This document shows positions 8,138 to 16,216 of a stretch of DNA of 64,000 nucleotides, one piece after another. This DNA is from Pseudomonadota bacterium (GTDB taxonomy: Bacteria > Pseudomonadota > Alphaproteobacteria > Rhizobiales > Xanthobacteraceae). Position numbers and translations under genes: made by a program. Positions within the stretch are counted from its first letter, which is position 1, and the number at the start of each line of letters is the position of its first letter. The stretch spans positions 41,351 to 105,350 of the forward strand of contig JAEWIX010000012.1 in the NCBI GenBank assembly GCA_023386885.1, given 5' to 3'. A model generated the notes under the pieces. The model made no database searches. It had not been told where the DNA came from and was given only the letters and a program-made list of their open reading frames with translations.

Positions 8138-9157
8138 TCAGGATGCCGCCGCGCTTTCGATCGGCTCGACCGGATCGCTGTCGACCGGCAGCGCGAAATG
8201 CTCCACGCGACGCGCCGGCTTGTTGTTGAACAGCAGCCGCGTGACATCGGGGCGCGAATAGTGCCCGGCCGGATCGGCGGCGTTCTTGGCCACGCCGATG
8301 GCGCCGAGATCTATGTCCGCATAGAGCAACCCTTCCTGATCCGGCGGGAGTTTCTCGGCCAGCGAACTTCCGTCCGGCCCGAAGATCGCGGCATGCCCGC
8401 CGCCGGCATGGAGCAGCGCATGCTTGTCGGGACGATCGCACAGCGTCTCCACCATCTCCGGCGACACCGTGGCGCACGGAGCGAGGACGAAACACGAGCC
8501 TTCCACCGCATAGACCCGCGATGCCGCGTTGTTGACCTCCCAGCCGAGCGCCGGTGCGAACGGATCGTACAGCGAGAAGCTCGGCCACGACGCCACATGC
8601 ACCTGCTCGTTCTGCGCGTACATGGCGTACTTCGACAACGGTTGCAGATGTTCCCAGCAACACAGCGCACCGAGGCGACCGACGTCCGGCCGATCGTGCA
8701 CCGCGAGATCGCTGCCGTCGCCCTCGCCATACACCGTGCGTTCGGCATGGGTCGGACGCAGCTTGCGGCGTGTCGCAATCGTCTCACCGTCCGGACCGAC
8801 CAGCCATTGCGCGATGTAAAGGCTGCCACCGTCGCGTTCCGACACGCCGAGCACGGCGGTCAATCCCGCCTTCCGGATGGCGGCACGCAACCTGTCGGCC
8901 TGCGGGCTGTCGTAGCTCAGGGAGTTGTCGAAGTAGCGCTGCACAAAACCGCGGCCGATCGCCCAGGCGGGGGAATCCAGCCAGATGTGCCAAGGATAGC
9001 CGGGGATGAAAACCTCCGGAAAAGCAATGAGTTTCGCGCCGTTAGCGGCGGCTTCCTCGATCAATGCGATGCTCTTGTCGACGGTCGCGTCGAGGTCGAG
9101 CCAGACCGGCGCCGCCTGAACCACGGCGACCTTGTACTTCGGATGGCTGATGCCCAT
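8138..9157 (-). CDS. Nitrilase
   Basis: A 339-residue nitrilase-superfamily enzyme that hydrolyses a nitrile to carboxylic acid and ammonia. The catalytic triad is Glu48 (AFPEVFIPGYPWHIW), Lys132 (TRRKLRPTHAER) and Cys167 (GALCCWEHLQPL), all in the contexts found in arylacetonitrilases and related plant-type nitrilases. The ATG at 9157 with GGAGGGA five bases upstream is preferred over an in-frame codon at 9205. With the adjacent aldoxime dehydratase it makes a two-step aldoxime-to-acid pathway. Substrate range cannot be fixed from sequence. Confidence 0.95.
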   Translation of the reverse strand: MGISHPKYKVAVVQAAPVWLDLDATVDKSIALIEEAAANGAKLIAFPEVFIPGYPWHIWLDSPAWAIGRGFVQRYFDNSLSYDSPQADRLRAAIRKAGLTAVLGVSERDGGSLYIAQWLVGPDGETIATRRKLRPTHAERTVYGEGDGSDLAVHDRPDVGRLGALCCWEHLQPLSKYAMYAQNEQVHVASWPSFSLYDPFAPALGWEVNNAASRVYAVEGSCFVLAPCATVSPEMVETLCDRPDKHALLHAGGGHAAIFGPDGSSLAEKLPPDQEGLLYADIDLGAIGVAKNAADPAGHYSRPDVTRLLFNNKPARRVEHFALPVDSDPVEPIESAAAS

Positions 9158-9203
9158 CGTTCCCTCCGGTTGTTTTTTGTTGCCTGCCGTATCACTCCAT
9201 TGC

Positions 9204-9216
9204 ATCCTAAAAGGAT
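9204..9216. promoter_or_regulatory. Inverted repeat in the nitrilase/AraC intergenic region
   Basis: ATCCT-AAA-AGGAT, a perfect 5-3-5 inverted repeat, lies 47 bases upstream of the nitrilase start and 55 bases upstream of the AraC-gene ATG. It is the only obvious dyad in this divergent promoter region and could be an operator or part of a promoter. AraC proteins usually bind direct repeats, so the link to the neighbouring regulator is tentative. Confidence 0.3.
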
Positions 9217-9270
9217 CGCGACTGCGGCACTCGACCGGAGCGGAAGAAAAACTCGACTCCAGCGATTTCC

Positions 9271-10245
9271 ATGAACGGGATGCAGGCGATGCAAACCCAC
9301 TTCACAACCGAATGCGCACCCGCGGGCAGACGGCTTGCGCTCTGGCAGGACATCGTTTGCGACGTCTACGTTCAACTCGATTGCAAATCGGACATGCGTG
9401 CGTCGTTTCGCGGCGAAATCACGCGCACGCCGCTCGGCCCGGCGGCCTGCTCCACCGTGTCGTCGGGCCAGCAGCGGGTTTGCCGGACGCCATCGCGCAT
9501 CGCGCGGGCGCACGAGGAATTCATTCTGATCGCGCTCGGCCGCCACGGCGCCGGGGCGGTTCTGCAGGACGGGCGGGAGACGATCATTCGCCCCGGCGAA
9601 TTCGCGCTCTATGACACGACGCGCCCTTATGAGTTGCAATTCGACGAGGCGTTCACGCAGACGATCCTGCAAGTGCCGCGCGAAATGCTGTATCGCCGGA
9701 TCACCGGCATCGAGACGATGACAGCGATCAGTTTTTCGTCGGAACGTCCGCTGGAAAAGCTCGCTTACGATTTCATCGCGGCCATTTCACAAGCCGCCGA
9801 TCAGATCGAATACGATACCGCGGCGCGGCTCACCGATCAGGCGCTCGACCTGGTGGCGCTGGCGCTCGGCGATCGCTATCGGAACGCGCCACTTGCGTCC
9901 TCGACCCACCGTTCGGCGCTGCTCCACCGGCTGAAGATCTATATCCAGAACCATCTGCACGATCCCGATCTGTCACTGTCGCAAACGGCGGCCGCACTCG
10001 GTATCTCCACCAGATATGTCAACGATCTACTCGCCGACGATCGGACCTCGTTCCAACGTCACCTGCTGACGCAGCGGCTGGAGCAATGCGCGCGCGAATT
10101 GTCGTCGCATCGCACGGCACATCGCCAGATCGGCGAAATCGCCTTTGCGTGGGGCTTTAACGACCTGTCCCACTTCGGGCGCGTGTTCCGCGAACACTAC
10201 GGCCTGTCCCCACGCGACTGGCGACAAAGCAAGCTGGCGAACTGA
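9271..10245 (+). CDS. AraC-family regulator of the aldoxime/nitrile genes (predicted)
   Basis: A 324-residue regulator with an N-terminal AraC-binding-like sensor domain (about residues 10-180) and a C-terminal double helix-turn-helix (about 220-320) ending in the family signature IGEIAFAWGFNDLSHFGRVF. Regulators of this type (OxdS, NitR) sit beside aldoxime dehydratase and nitrilase genes in Rhodococcus and Pseudomonas and activate them with substrate; the divergent position here suggests the same job. ATG 9271 is used; ATG 9280 or 9289 are possible because ribosome-site signals are weak. Its stop is six bases from the convergent ArsR-type gene. Confidence 0.88.
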   Translation: MNGMQAMQTHFTTECAPAGRRLALWQDIVCDVYVQLDCKSDMRASFRGEITRTPLGPAACSTVSSGQQRVCRTPSRIARAHEEFILIALGRHGAGAVLQDGRETIIRPGEFALYDTTRPYELQFDEAFTQTILQVPREMLYRRITGIETMTAISFSSERPLEKLAYDFIAAISQAADQIEYDTAARLTDQALDLVALALGDRYRNAPLASSTHRSALLHRLKIYIQNHLHDPDLSLSQTAAALGISTRYVNDLLADDRTSFQRHLLTQRLEQCARELSSHRTAHRQIGEIAFAWGFNDLSHFGRVFREHYGLSPRDWRQSKLAN

Positions 10246-10251
10246 TCTCGC

Positions 10252-10929
10252 CTAGATCGAAAACCCGAAACTGCGGCGAAAGCCTTCGCGGCCTTTCGGT
10301 GTGATCTGCAACGCACGTGGATCGCGCTCGCGCCGCACCCAGCCGAGATCGAAGCAACGCGTCGCGATCGCCGCTCCGATCACGCCGGACAGATGAAAGC
10401 GCCGTTCGGTCCAGTCCAGACAATGACGGCAGATCGGGCGGCGCGTACGAGTCGCAAGCGTCACGCCGAAGTCGCTCAGGAATGTTTGCCCGGCTTTCGT
10501 CACCTCGCCGCCGTCGTCCGCGAGGATGACGTGCTTGCGCTCACACAATGCGTCGGCAATCGAGACGCCAAGGATGCCAGCGAAATGATCGTAGCAGGTG
10601 CGCGCGAGGCGCAATCTGTCTTCCTGGGCGGTACGCGGCCGATAACGCGGCGGCGCGGAGGCCGCGACCGCCATGATGCTCTCCAGCATCTGCGCTACCA
10701 GCGGCGTCGCCAGCCGAAAGTAACGATGCCGCCCCTGCTTGAGCACGGTGAGCAATCCGGCTTGCGTCATCTTGGCGAGATGACCACTCGCGGTCTGCGG
10801 CGTCACATTCGCGGCATAGCTCAATTCGGTCGCGGTCAGCGCGCGGCCGTCGAACAGGGTGCTGAGGATGTTGGCGCGCGCTGGATCGCCTACCAGCGCA
10901 GCGATCTCGGCCAATTGCGGTGCTGTCAT
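10252..10929 (-). CDS. ArsR-family winged-helix regulator
   Basis: A 225-residue regulator. The first 90 residues are an ArsR-type winged helix with recognition segment NVTPQTASGHLAKMTQAGLL. The rest contains CRHCLDWTERRFHLSGVIGAA, a conserved region of a long ArsR subgroup (COG0640 members of about 220 residues) whose Cys pair may or may not bind metal. It is divergent from the MFS pump gene, with 168 bases between starts, and is probably its local regulator. No strong ribosome site is visible. Confidence 0.85.
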   Translation of the reverse strand: MTAPQLAEIAALVGDPARANILSTLFDGRALTATELSYAANVTPQTASGHLAKMTQAGLLTVLKQGRHRYFRLATPLVAQMLESIMAVAASAPPRYRPRTAQEDRLRLARTCYDHFAGILGVSIADALCERKHVILADDGGEVTKAGQTFLSDFGVTLATRTRRPICRHCLDWTERRFHLSGVIGAAIATRCFDLGWVRRERDPRALQITPKGREGFRRSFGFSI

Positions 10930-10959
10930 GTAACGCAGTTTAGGCGGAAACCGGCCATA

Positions 10960-11048
10960 CGCAATTGCCGACGCTTCGGTCTCGCCCGAAGCAACGGGCG
11001 CATATCGGCGTTAACTCATCGCCTGCGGAAACGGTGAGCACAATTGCG
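10960..11048. promoter_or_regulatory. Candidate operator pair between ArsR-type and MFS genes
   Basis: CGCAATTG at 10960-10967 and its reverse complement CAATTGCG at 11041-11048 bracket the divergent promoter region. The first sits about 30 bases before the regulator start and the second about 50 before the MFS start. Two opposed copies of the same 8-mer next to a winged-helix repressor gene suggest binding sites, but this is only positional evidence. Confidence 0.3.
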
Positions 11049-11097
11049 TTCCCAGTTCCGCCTCCCCGCGCGACCGATATCAGCGAAAGGCCGTCGA

Positions 11098-12528
11098 ATG
11101 ACGACGTCAAGCCATCATCATGACACATCGCTGCACACCGGTAGCGTCGCCCGCCGCGCTAATGCCGTGCTGCTGACGATGTGCTTCGGCGTGTTTCTGG
11201 CGCAACTGGATTCCTCGGTGGTGTTCCTTGGCCTCAAGCACATCGGCGGCGATCTTCATGCCAGCATCAGCGAGATGCAGTGGGTGCTGGATTCCTACAA
11301 TCTGGTCTACGCCACCTTCCTTCTCACCGGCGGCGCACTCGGCGATCTCTACGGACGGCTGCGGATATTCGCCTGCGGTATCGCGCTGATCGTCGTCGGC
11401 TCGCTGGTGTGCGCGCTGACGCCGGACGGCACGACCTTGATCGCCGGCCGCGCCATCACCGGGCTCGGCGCGGCGCTCGAGGTGACGTCCTCGCTCGCCA
11501 TTGTCAGCATCACCTTTCCCGATGCGGCTGCGCGTGGCCGCGCGCTGGGCCTGTGGGCAAGCTGTAACGGCGTCGCCATGGCGATCGGCCCGACGATCGG
11601 CGGGCTGCTGGTCGATCACGTCGGCTGGCGCAGCGTCTTCGTGCTGTCGGTGCCGATCGGACTCGTGACGCTGCTGTTGAGTTATCTCTATGTCGGCGAG
11701 AGCCGACACCCGCACGGTCGGCAACTCGATCCCGTCGCACAGCTCCTCGCGGTGATCGGGCTCGGCGCGCTGTCGTTCATCACCATCGAAGGCCAGCATC
11801 GCGGCTGGGCATCGCCGCTGATCGTCGGCATGGCCCTCGCCGCCGTCGGCGCGGCCATTGCATTCGTGCGCGTCGAACGCGGCCGCCCCGGCGCCATGGT
11901 GCCGCTGGATATCTTCAGGAACGCGCCGTTCAGCGCCGCGCTCGCCATCGCCGGGTTGATGACCTTCGGCATGTATTCGATGCTGTTCCTGATGCCGCTG
12001 TACTTCCAGTCGATCACCGGCGCGTCGGCGTTCGTCGCCGGGCTGGAACTGCTGCCGATCTCCATTGCTTTCGTGGCAGTGTCGCAAAAGTCCGGCGTGC
12101 TGATGCATCGCTTCGGTGCGCGGGCAATGCTGGTCGGCGGCATGGGTTTCATGGGAACAGGATTGCTGGCGCTGACGCAGATATCGGGCGCCACGTCCAT
12201 GATACTAGTGCAGCTTGCGCTGATCGTCATCGGCATCGGCCTCGGTCTCAACACCGGGCCGGTCAATGCAGTCGCCGTCGCGGCCGTGCCCGCCGCGCGC
12301 TCCGGCACGGCATCCGGCCTGCTCAACACGGCACGCATGACGGGCGCGACCATGGGCATCGCGCTGCTCGGTGCGATCTATGCGGCGCATGCGCAGGCCG
12401 GCAGCACGCAGGCGATGCTGGATGGATTGCGCGCGGCGTTCCTCGGCGGCGCCATTGCCGAACTCAGCGGCGTCGTGATTGCTCTCGTTTTCACCCGCGC
12501 CGATTCCATGGTGCAAAGGTCGGCGTGA
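11098..12528 (+). CDS. MFS drug/solute exporter, DHA2 family (14 membrane segments)
   Basis: A 476-residue proton-coupled antiporter of the DHA2 type. Motif A is seen as GGALGDLYGRLRIF, the early MCFGVFLAQLDSSVVFLGLKHIGGDL block is characteristic (QLD in motif D1), and the number of hydrophobic stretches fits 14 segments. Such pumps export drugs, dyes or metabolites. ATG 11098 is chosen because GAAAGG lies seven bases upstream; an in-frame TTG at 11044 lacks a ribosome site. The divergent ArsR-type gene is the likely regulator. Confidence 0.9.
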   Translation: MTTSSHHHDTSLHTGSVARRANAVLLTMCFGVFLAQLDSSVVFLGLKHIGGDLHASISEMQWVLDSYNLVYATFLLTGGALGDLYGRLRIFACGIALIVVGSLVCALTPDGTTLIAGRAITGLGAALEVTSSLAIVSITFPDAAARGRALGLWASCNGVAMAIGPTIGGLLVDHVGWRSVFVLSVPIGLVTLLLSYLYVGESRHPHGRQLDPVAQLLAVIGLGALSFITIEGQHRGWASPLIVGMALAAVGAAIAFVRVERGRPGAMVPLDIFRNAPFSAALAIAGLMTFGMYSMLFLMPLYFQSITGASAFVAGLELLPISIAFVAVSQKSGVLMHRFGARAMLVGGMGFMGTGLLALTQISGATSMILVQLALIVIGIGLGLNTGPVNAVAVAAVPAARSGTASGLLNTARMTGATMGIALLGAIYAAHAQAGSTQAMLDGLRAAFLGGAIAELSGVVIALVFTRADSMVQRSA

Positions 12529-12552
12529 GATCGCGTCATCGAGAAAGAGAAA

Positions 12553-12590
12553 AACGTGGATAACCGGGACAAGCCCGGCCATGACGACAC
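12553..12590. repeat. Half copy of palindromic repeat family B
   Basis: A segment reading AACGTGGATAACCGGGACAA then GCCCGGCCATGACGAC is one arm of the element found complete at 44966-45053 and 53115-53205. It stands alone here, just after the MFS stop codon. Confidence 0.6.
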
Positions 12591-12628
12591 GTTAAATCGG
12601 TTGGTTCTAGTTCGACTCCAACACAAAC

Positions 12629-12660
12629 AAAAGGGCGGCGGAATTTCCGCCGCCCTTTGT
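12629..12660. terminator. Bidirectional terminator between MFS and clpA
   Basis: Nearly perfect hairpin AAAGGGCGGCGGAA / TTCCGCCGCCCTTT with runs of T on both strands, placed between two convergent genes. It should end clpA transcripts (18 bases after the clpA stop) and catch those of the MFS gene. Confidence 0.9.
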
Positions 12661-12677
12661 TGTTTCATATCGGCCGC

Positions 12678-15086
12678 TCAAGCCTTGACCAGCGGACCCT
12701 TCGAAGGCGAGCCCTTGGAGCCACCGCCCGATCCGCCGGAACGTGGCTTGCGCGGCGGCGCTTTCTTGCGCGTGCCGGGCAGTTTCTCCGGCTTCGGCGT
12801 CACCGGCCCGTCGAGATACTCGAAGCCGATCTTGTCAGCGCCTGCCTCGTCCTTCTCCAGCACGACGCGAACGTGGCCGCCGCCCTTGAGGGCGCCGAAC
12901 AGCACCTGATCGGCCAGCGGCTTCTTGATGTGCTCCTGGATCATGCGACCCATCGGGCGGGCGCCCATCTGCTCATCGTAGCCGTGTTCGACCAGCCACG
13001 CCTTGGCCGACTCCGACAGTTCGATGGTGACGTCGCGATCCGCGAGTTGCGCCTCGAGTTGCAGCACGAACTTCTCGACCACCATGCCGATCACCTCGGC
13101 ATTGAGGTGCGCAAACGACACGATGGCATCGAGCCGATTACGGAACTCTGGTGCAAACTGCCGGTTGATCGCCTCCTGATCGTCGCCTTCGCGCTTGTTG
13201 CGGGTGAAGCCGAACGCCTGCCGCGCCAGATCGGCGGCGCCGGCATTCGTCGTCATGATCAGGATCACGTTGCGGAAGTTGACCTGCTTGCCGTTATGAT
13301 CGGTCAGCTTGCCGTGGTCCATGATCTGCAACAGCACGTTGTAGAGATCGGGATGCGCCTTCTCGATTTCGTCGAGCAGCACCACGCAGTGCGGATGCTT
13401 ATCGACGCCGTCGGTGAGCAAACCGCCCTGATCGAAGCCGACATAGCCCGGAGGCGCGCCGATCAGCCGCGAAACGGTGTGGCGCTCCATGTATTCGGAC
13501 ATGTCGAAACGAATCAGCTCGACGCCCAGCGACGCCGCGAGTTGCTTCGCCACCTCGGTCTTGCCGACGCCGGTCGGCCCCGAGAACAGGTAGGAGCCGA
13601 TCGGCTTCTCCGGTTCGCGCAAGCCCGCGCGCGCCAGCTTGATCGATGCCGATAGCGCTTCGATCGCCTTGTCCTGACCGAACACCACGCGCTTCAAGGT
13701 CTGCTCGAGATGCTTGAGCACTTCGGCATCGTCCTTCGACACGGTCTTGGGCGGAATCCGCGCCATGGTCGCGATCGTGGTTTCGATTTCCTTGATGCCG
13801 ATGGTCTTCTTGCGCTTGTTTTCCGACACCAGCATCTGCGCCGCACCCGACTCGTCGATCACGTCGATCGCCTTGTCCGGCAGCTTGCGGTCGTGGATGT
13901 AACGCGACGACAGTTGCACCGCCGCCTCGATAGCGTCGTTGGTGTATTTGAGCTTGTGATAGTCCTCAAAATACGGCTTGAGCCCCTTGAGGATCGCAAT
14001 CGCATCCTCGACGGTCGGCTCGTTGACGTCGATCTTCTGGAACCGGCGCACCAGCGCGCGGTCCTTCTCGAAATGCTGGCGATATTCCTTGTAGGTCGTC
14101 GATCCCATGCAGCGGATGGTGCCCGAAGCCAGCGCCGGCTTCAGCAGATTGGATGCATCCATCGCGCCGCCCGACGTCGCACCCGCACCGATCACGGTGT
14201 GGATCTCGTCGATGAACAGGATGGCGTTGGGATGAGCCTCGAGTTCCTTGAGAACCTGCTTCAGCCGCTCCTCGAAATCGCCGCGATAGCGCGTACCGGC
14301 CAGCAGCGTGCCCATGTCGAGCGAGAACACGGTGGCTGCACTCAGCACCTCCGGAACCTCGCTGTCGACGATGCGCTTGGCCAACCCTTCGGCGATGGCG
14401 GTCTTGCCGACGCCGGCTTCGCCCACGAACAGCGGGTTGTTCTTCTGCCGGCGGCACAGCACCTGGATCGCCCGATTGATCTCGGCATTGCGGCCGATCA
14501 CCGGATCGATCTTACCCTCGCGCGCCTTCTTGTTGAGGTTGATGCAATAGGTCTCCAGCGCCTCGCCCTTCTTCTTGGGATCGTCGCCGGTCTTGGATTC
14601 AGCTTCTTCGTCCACGCCACGCACCGGCCGCGCCTCGGAAACACCGGGCCGCTTGGCGATGCCGTGGCTGATGTAGTTCACCGCGTCGTAACGCGTCATA
14701 TCCTGCTCCTGCAGGAAATACGCGGCATGACTCTCGCGCTCGGCGAAGATCGCGATCAGCACGTTGGCGCCGGTGACCTCCTCGCGTCCCGAAGACTGGA
14801 CGTGAATCACCGCGCGCTGAATCACGCGCTGGAAGCCCGCCGTCGGCTTGGCGTCGTCGGTGCCGTCGGTCACCAGATTCTCGAATTCGGTCTCGAGATA
14901 ATTGACGAGACTAGTGCGCAGCTTGTCGAGATCGACGCTGCATGCGCGCATCACCGCCGCCGCATCGGAATCATCCACCAGCGACAGCAGCAGATGTTCG
15001 AGCGTCGCATATTGATGGTGCCGCTCGTTCGCGATCGCGAGCGCCCGATGCAGCGACTGTTCAAGGCTCTGAGAAAAAGTTGGCAT
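12678..15086 (-). CDS. clpA: ATP-dependent Clp protease, ATPase subunit ClpA
   Basis: An 802-residue AAA+ unfoldase that feeds substrates to ClpP and takes N-degron proteins from ClpS. The N-domain (1-145) is followed by D1 with Walker A GEAGVGKT at 222-229 and Walker B FIDEIHT, then D2 with GPTGVGKT at 503-510 and LLDEIEKAH. The ClpP-docking tripeptide appears as FGF near residues 625-627 instead of IGL. The last 30 residues form a basic Gly/Ser/Pro/Lys tail with low complexity, probably disordered. GAGG precedes the ATG. An AT-rich TATATATTC on the minus strand at about 15153-15161 could be a -10 region. Confidence 0.97.
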   Translation of the reverse strand: MPTFSQSLEQSLHRALAIANERHHQYATLEHLLLSLVDDSDAAAVMRACSVDLDKLRTSLVNYLETEFENLVTDGTDDAKPTAGFQRVIQRAVIHVQSSGREEVTGANVLIAIFAERESHAAYFLQEQDMTRYDAVNYISHGIAKRPGVSEARPVRGVDEEAESKTGDDPKKKGEALETYCINLNKKAREGKIDPVIGRNAEINRAIQVLCRRQKNNPLFVGEAGVGKTAIAEGLAKRIVDSEVPEVLSAATVFSLDMGTLLAGTRYRGDFEERLKQVLKELEAHPNAILFIDEIHTVIGAGATSGGAMDASNLLKPALASGTIRCMGSTTYKEYRQHFEKDRALVRRFQKIDVNEPTVEDAIAILKGLKPYFEDYHKLKYTNDAIEAAVQLSSRYIHDRKLPDKAIDVIDESGAAQMLVSENKRKKTIGIKEIETTIATMARIPPKTVSKDDAEVLKHLEQTLKRVVFGQDKAIEALSASIKLARAGLREPEKPIGSYLFSGPTGVGKTEVAKQLAASLGVELIRFDMSEYMERHTVSRLIGAPPGYVGFDQGGLLTDGVDKHPHCVVLLDEIEKAHPDLYNVLLQIMDHGKLTDHNGKQVNFRNVILIMTTNAGAADLARQAFGFTRNKREGDDQEAINRQFAPEFRNRLDAIVSFAHLNAEVIGMVVEKFVLQLEAQLADRDVTIELSESAKAWLVEHGYDEQMGARPMGRMIQEHIKKPLADQVLFGALKGGGHVRVVLEKDEAGADKIGFEYLDGPVTPKPEKLPGTRKKAPPRKPRSGGSGGGSKGSPSKGPLVKA

Positions 15087-15413
15087 TCGCGTCCTCTATG
15101 GCCCCCGGCCATCATGATGGTCGCTGCCCGATCAGGCAACAACAACCTTTTAGAATATATAGGCAGGCCATTTGGCAGCGGAAGACCGGTTCCCCCGGAC
15201 GCATTCAGGCGATCCGCTGGCATTATTCAGAATCGCCCGAGGTTCGTTCTTCGTCGAGACGACCAGAAATAGCGAAAACGCGGCGACTCAGTTGCGAGAA
15301 ACCAGCTCAATCGTGTGGAGCCAGCGCTGCGGTGGCACCTCGTCAGGCGCTATCCCTGCTCCCATCGGGGCAAACTGAGCGATGCGCCACGATGATCCGA
15401 CGAAATTGCCGAA
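15087..15413. other. Intergenic region between clpA and clpS
   Basis: About 330 bases without a convincing gene. It should hold the clpA promoter; the AT-rich patch around 15145-15165 is the most promoter-like part. No terminator hairpin with a T run was seen after clpS, so some read-through from clpS into clpA is possible. Confidence 0.5.
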
Positions 15414-15833
15414 CTATTTCTTTTCCATCACGCATTGCAGCGGATGCTGGTGCTTGCGCGCGAAATCCATCACCTGCGTGACCTTGGTTTCGGCAATCTC
15501 ATAGGTAAACACACCGCATTCGCCGATGCCGTGATGGTGGACATGCAGCATGATCTTGGTCGCCGCCTCGGCATCCTTCTGGAAGAATCGCTCCAGGACG
15601 TGAACGACGAATTCCATCGGCGTGTAATCGTCGTTCAGAATGAGAACGCGATAAAGGTTCGGTCGTTTGACCTTCGGCTTGACCTTGGTGATGACCGAGG
15701 TTGTCGGTGCGCCTCCGCGACCCTGATCGCCGTCGCCCTGACCACCGCCCTGATCGCCGCTCATGCGCGGCAAGGTCGCATCGGTGCCGGCGGGCGCCGC
15801 GGATTTCTCAACGTGTGAAAACAAATTCGACAT
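15414..15833 (-). CDS. clpS: Clp protease adaptor ClpS
   Basis: A 139-residue adaptor that recognises N-terminal destabilising residues and delivers them to ClpA. The folded domain is in the C-terminal 85 residues: YRVLILNDDYTPMEFVVHVL contains the conserved NDDYTPMEFV hydrophobic-pocket motif, followed by HVHHHGIGECGVFTYEIAE. The first 50 residues are a Gly/Asp/Lys-rich extension, longer than in E. coli but common in rhizobia. The start at 15833 is the most reasonable ATG; the ribosome site is weak and a later ATG in the extension is possible. It lies upstream of clpA on the same strand. Confidence 0.93.
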   Translation of the reverse strand: MSNLFSHVEKSAAPAGTDATLPRMSGDQGGGQGDGDQGRGGAPTTSVITKVKPKVKRPNLYRVLILNDDYTPMEFVVHVLERFFQKDAEAATKIMLHVHHHGIGECGVFTYEIAETKVTQVMDFARKHQHPLQCVMEKK

Positions 15834-16216
15834 GGTCCGGATAGATATGGTCTCGATCGTTGCCTGCAGCTTCCTGTAAACCCGAAAAGCCGCCCCCGGG
15901 GACAGAACCGCGTCTCGCACCGCGGCCGTGCCAATATGGGTCTGCCCCCGAACCATCGCAAGCCGCCAAACGCCGCGCCGCCCCAAGGCATTTCAGGGGG
16001 CCATTTCAGGCATGCGCCCCAGCCAAGGTTAATCCAATTTGCCCGATTCGTCCGAATCCTCACGCATCCCGTTCACCAGCCGTTGACACTGAAACCAGCC
16101 CCGCTGGCCATACCGAGCATTTGTCCGGTTATTTACCTGATTTCTCAGGACGGCTTTACCACCTGTTTAGCCGGCCGCGCGGAAATGGCGTCACAACCCA
16201 TACCCTGGTGACCGCC
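15834..16216. other. Intergenic region between clpS and the TadG-like gene
   Basis: About 380 bases between divergent genes. Open frames reading into the TadG-like gene exist but have no ribosome site or protein-like composition. TTGACA at 16083-16088 resembles a -35 element for the plus-strand gene, without a good -10. Nothing else stands out. Confidence 0.4.

Noticed and set aside
13710..15272. A 520-codon plus-strand frame over clpA
   Set aside because: Antisense to clpA; no ribosome site and composition typical of GC-rich shadows.
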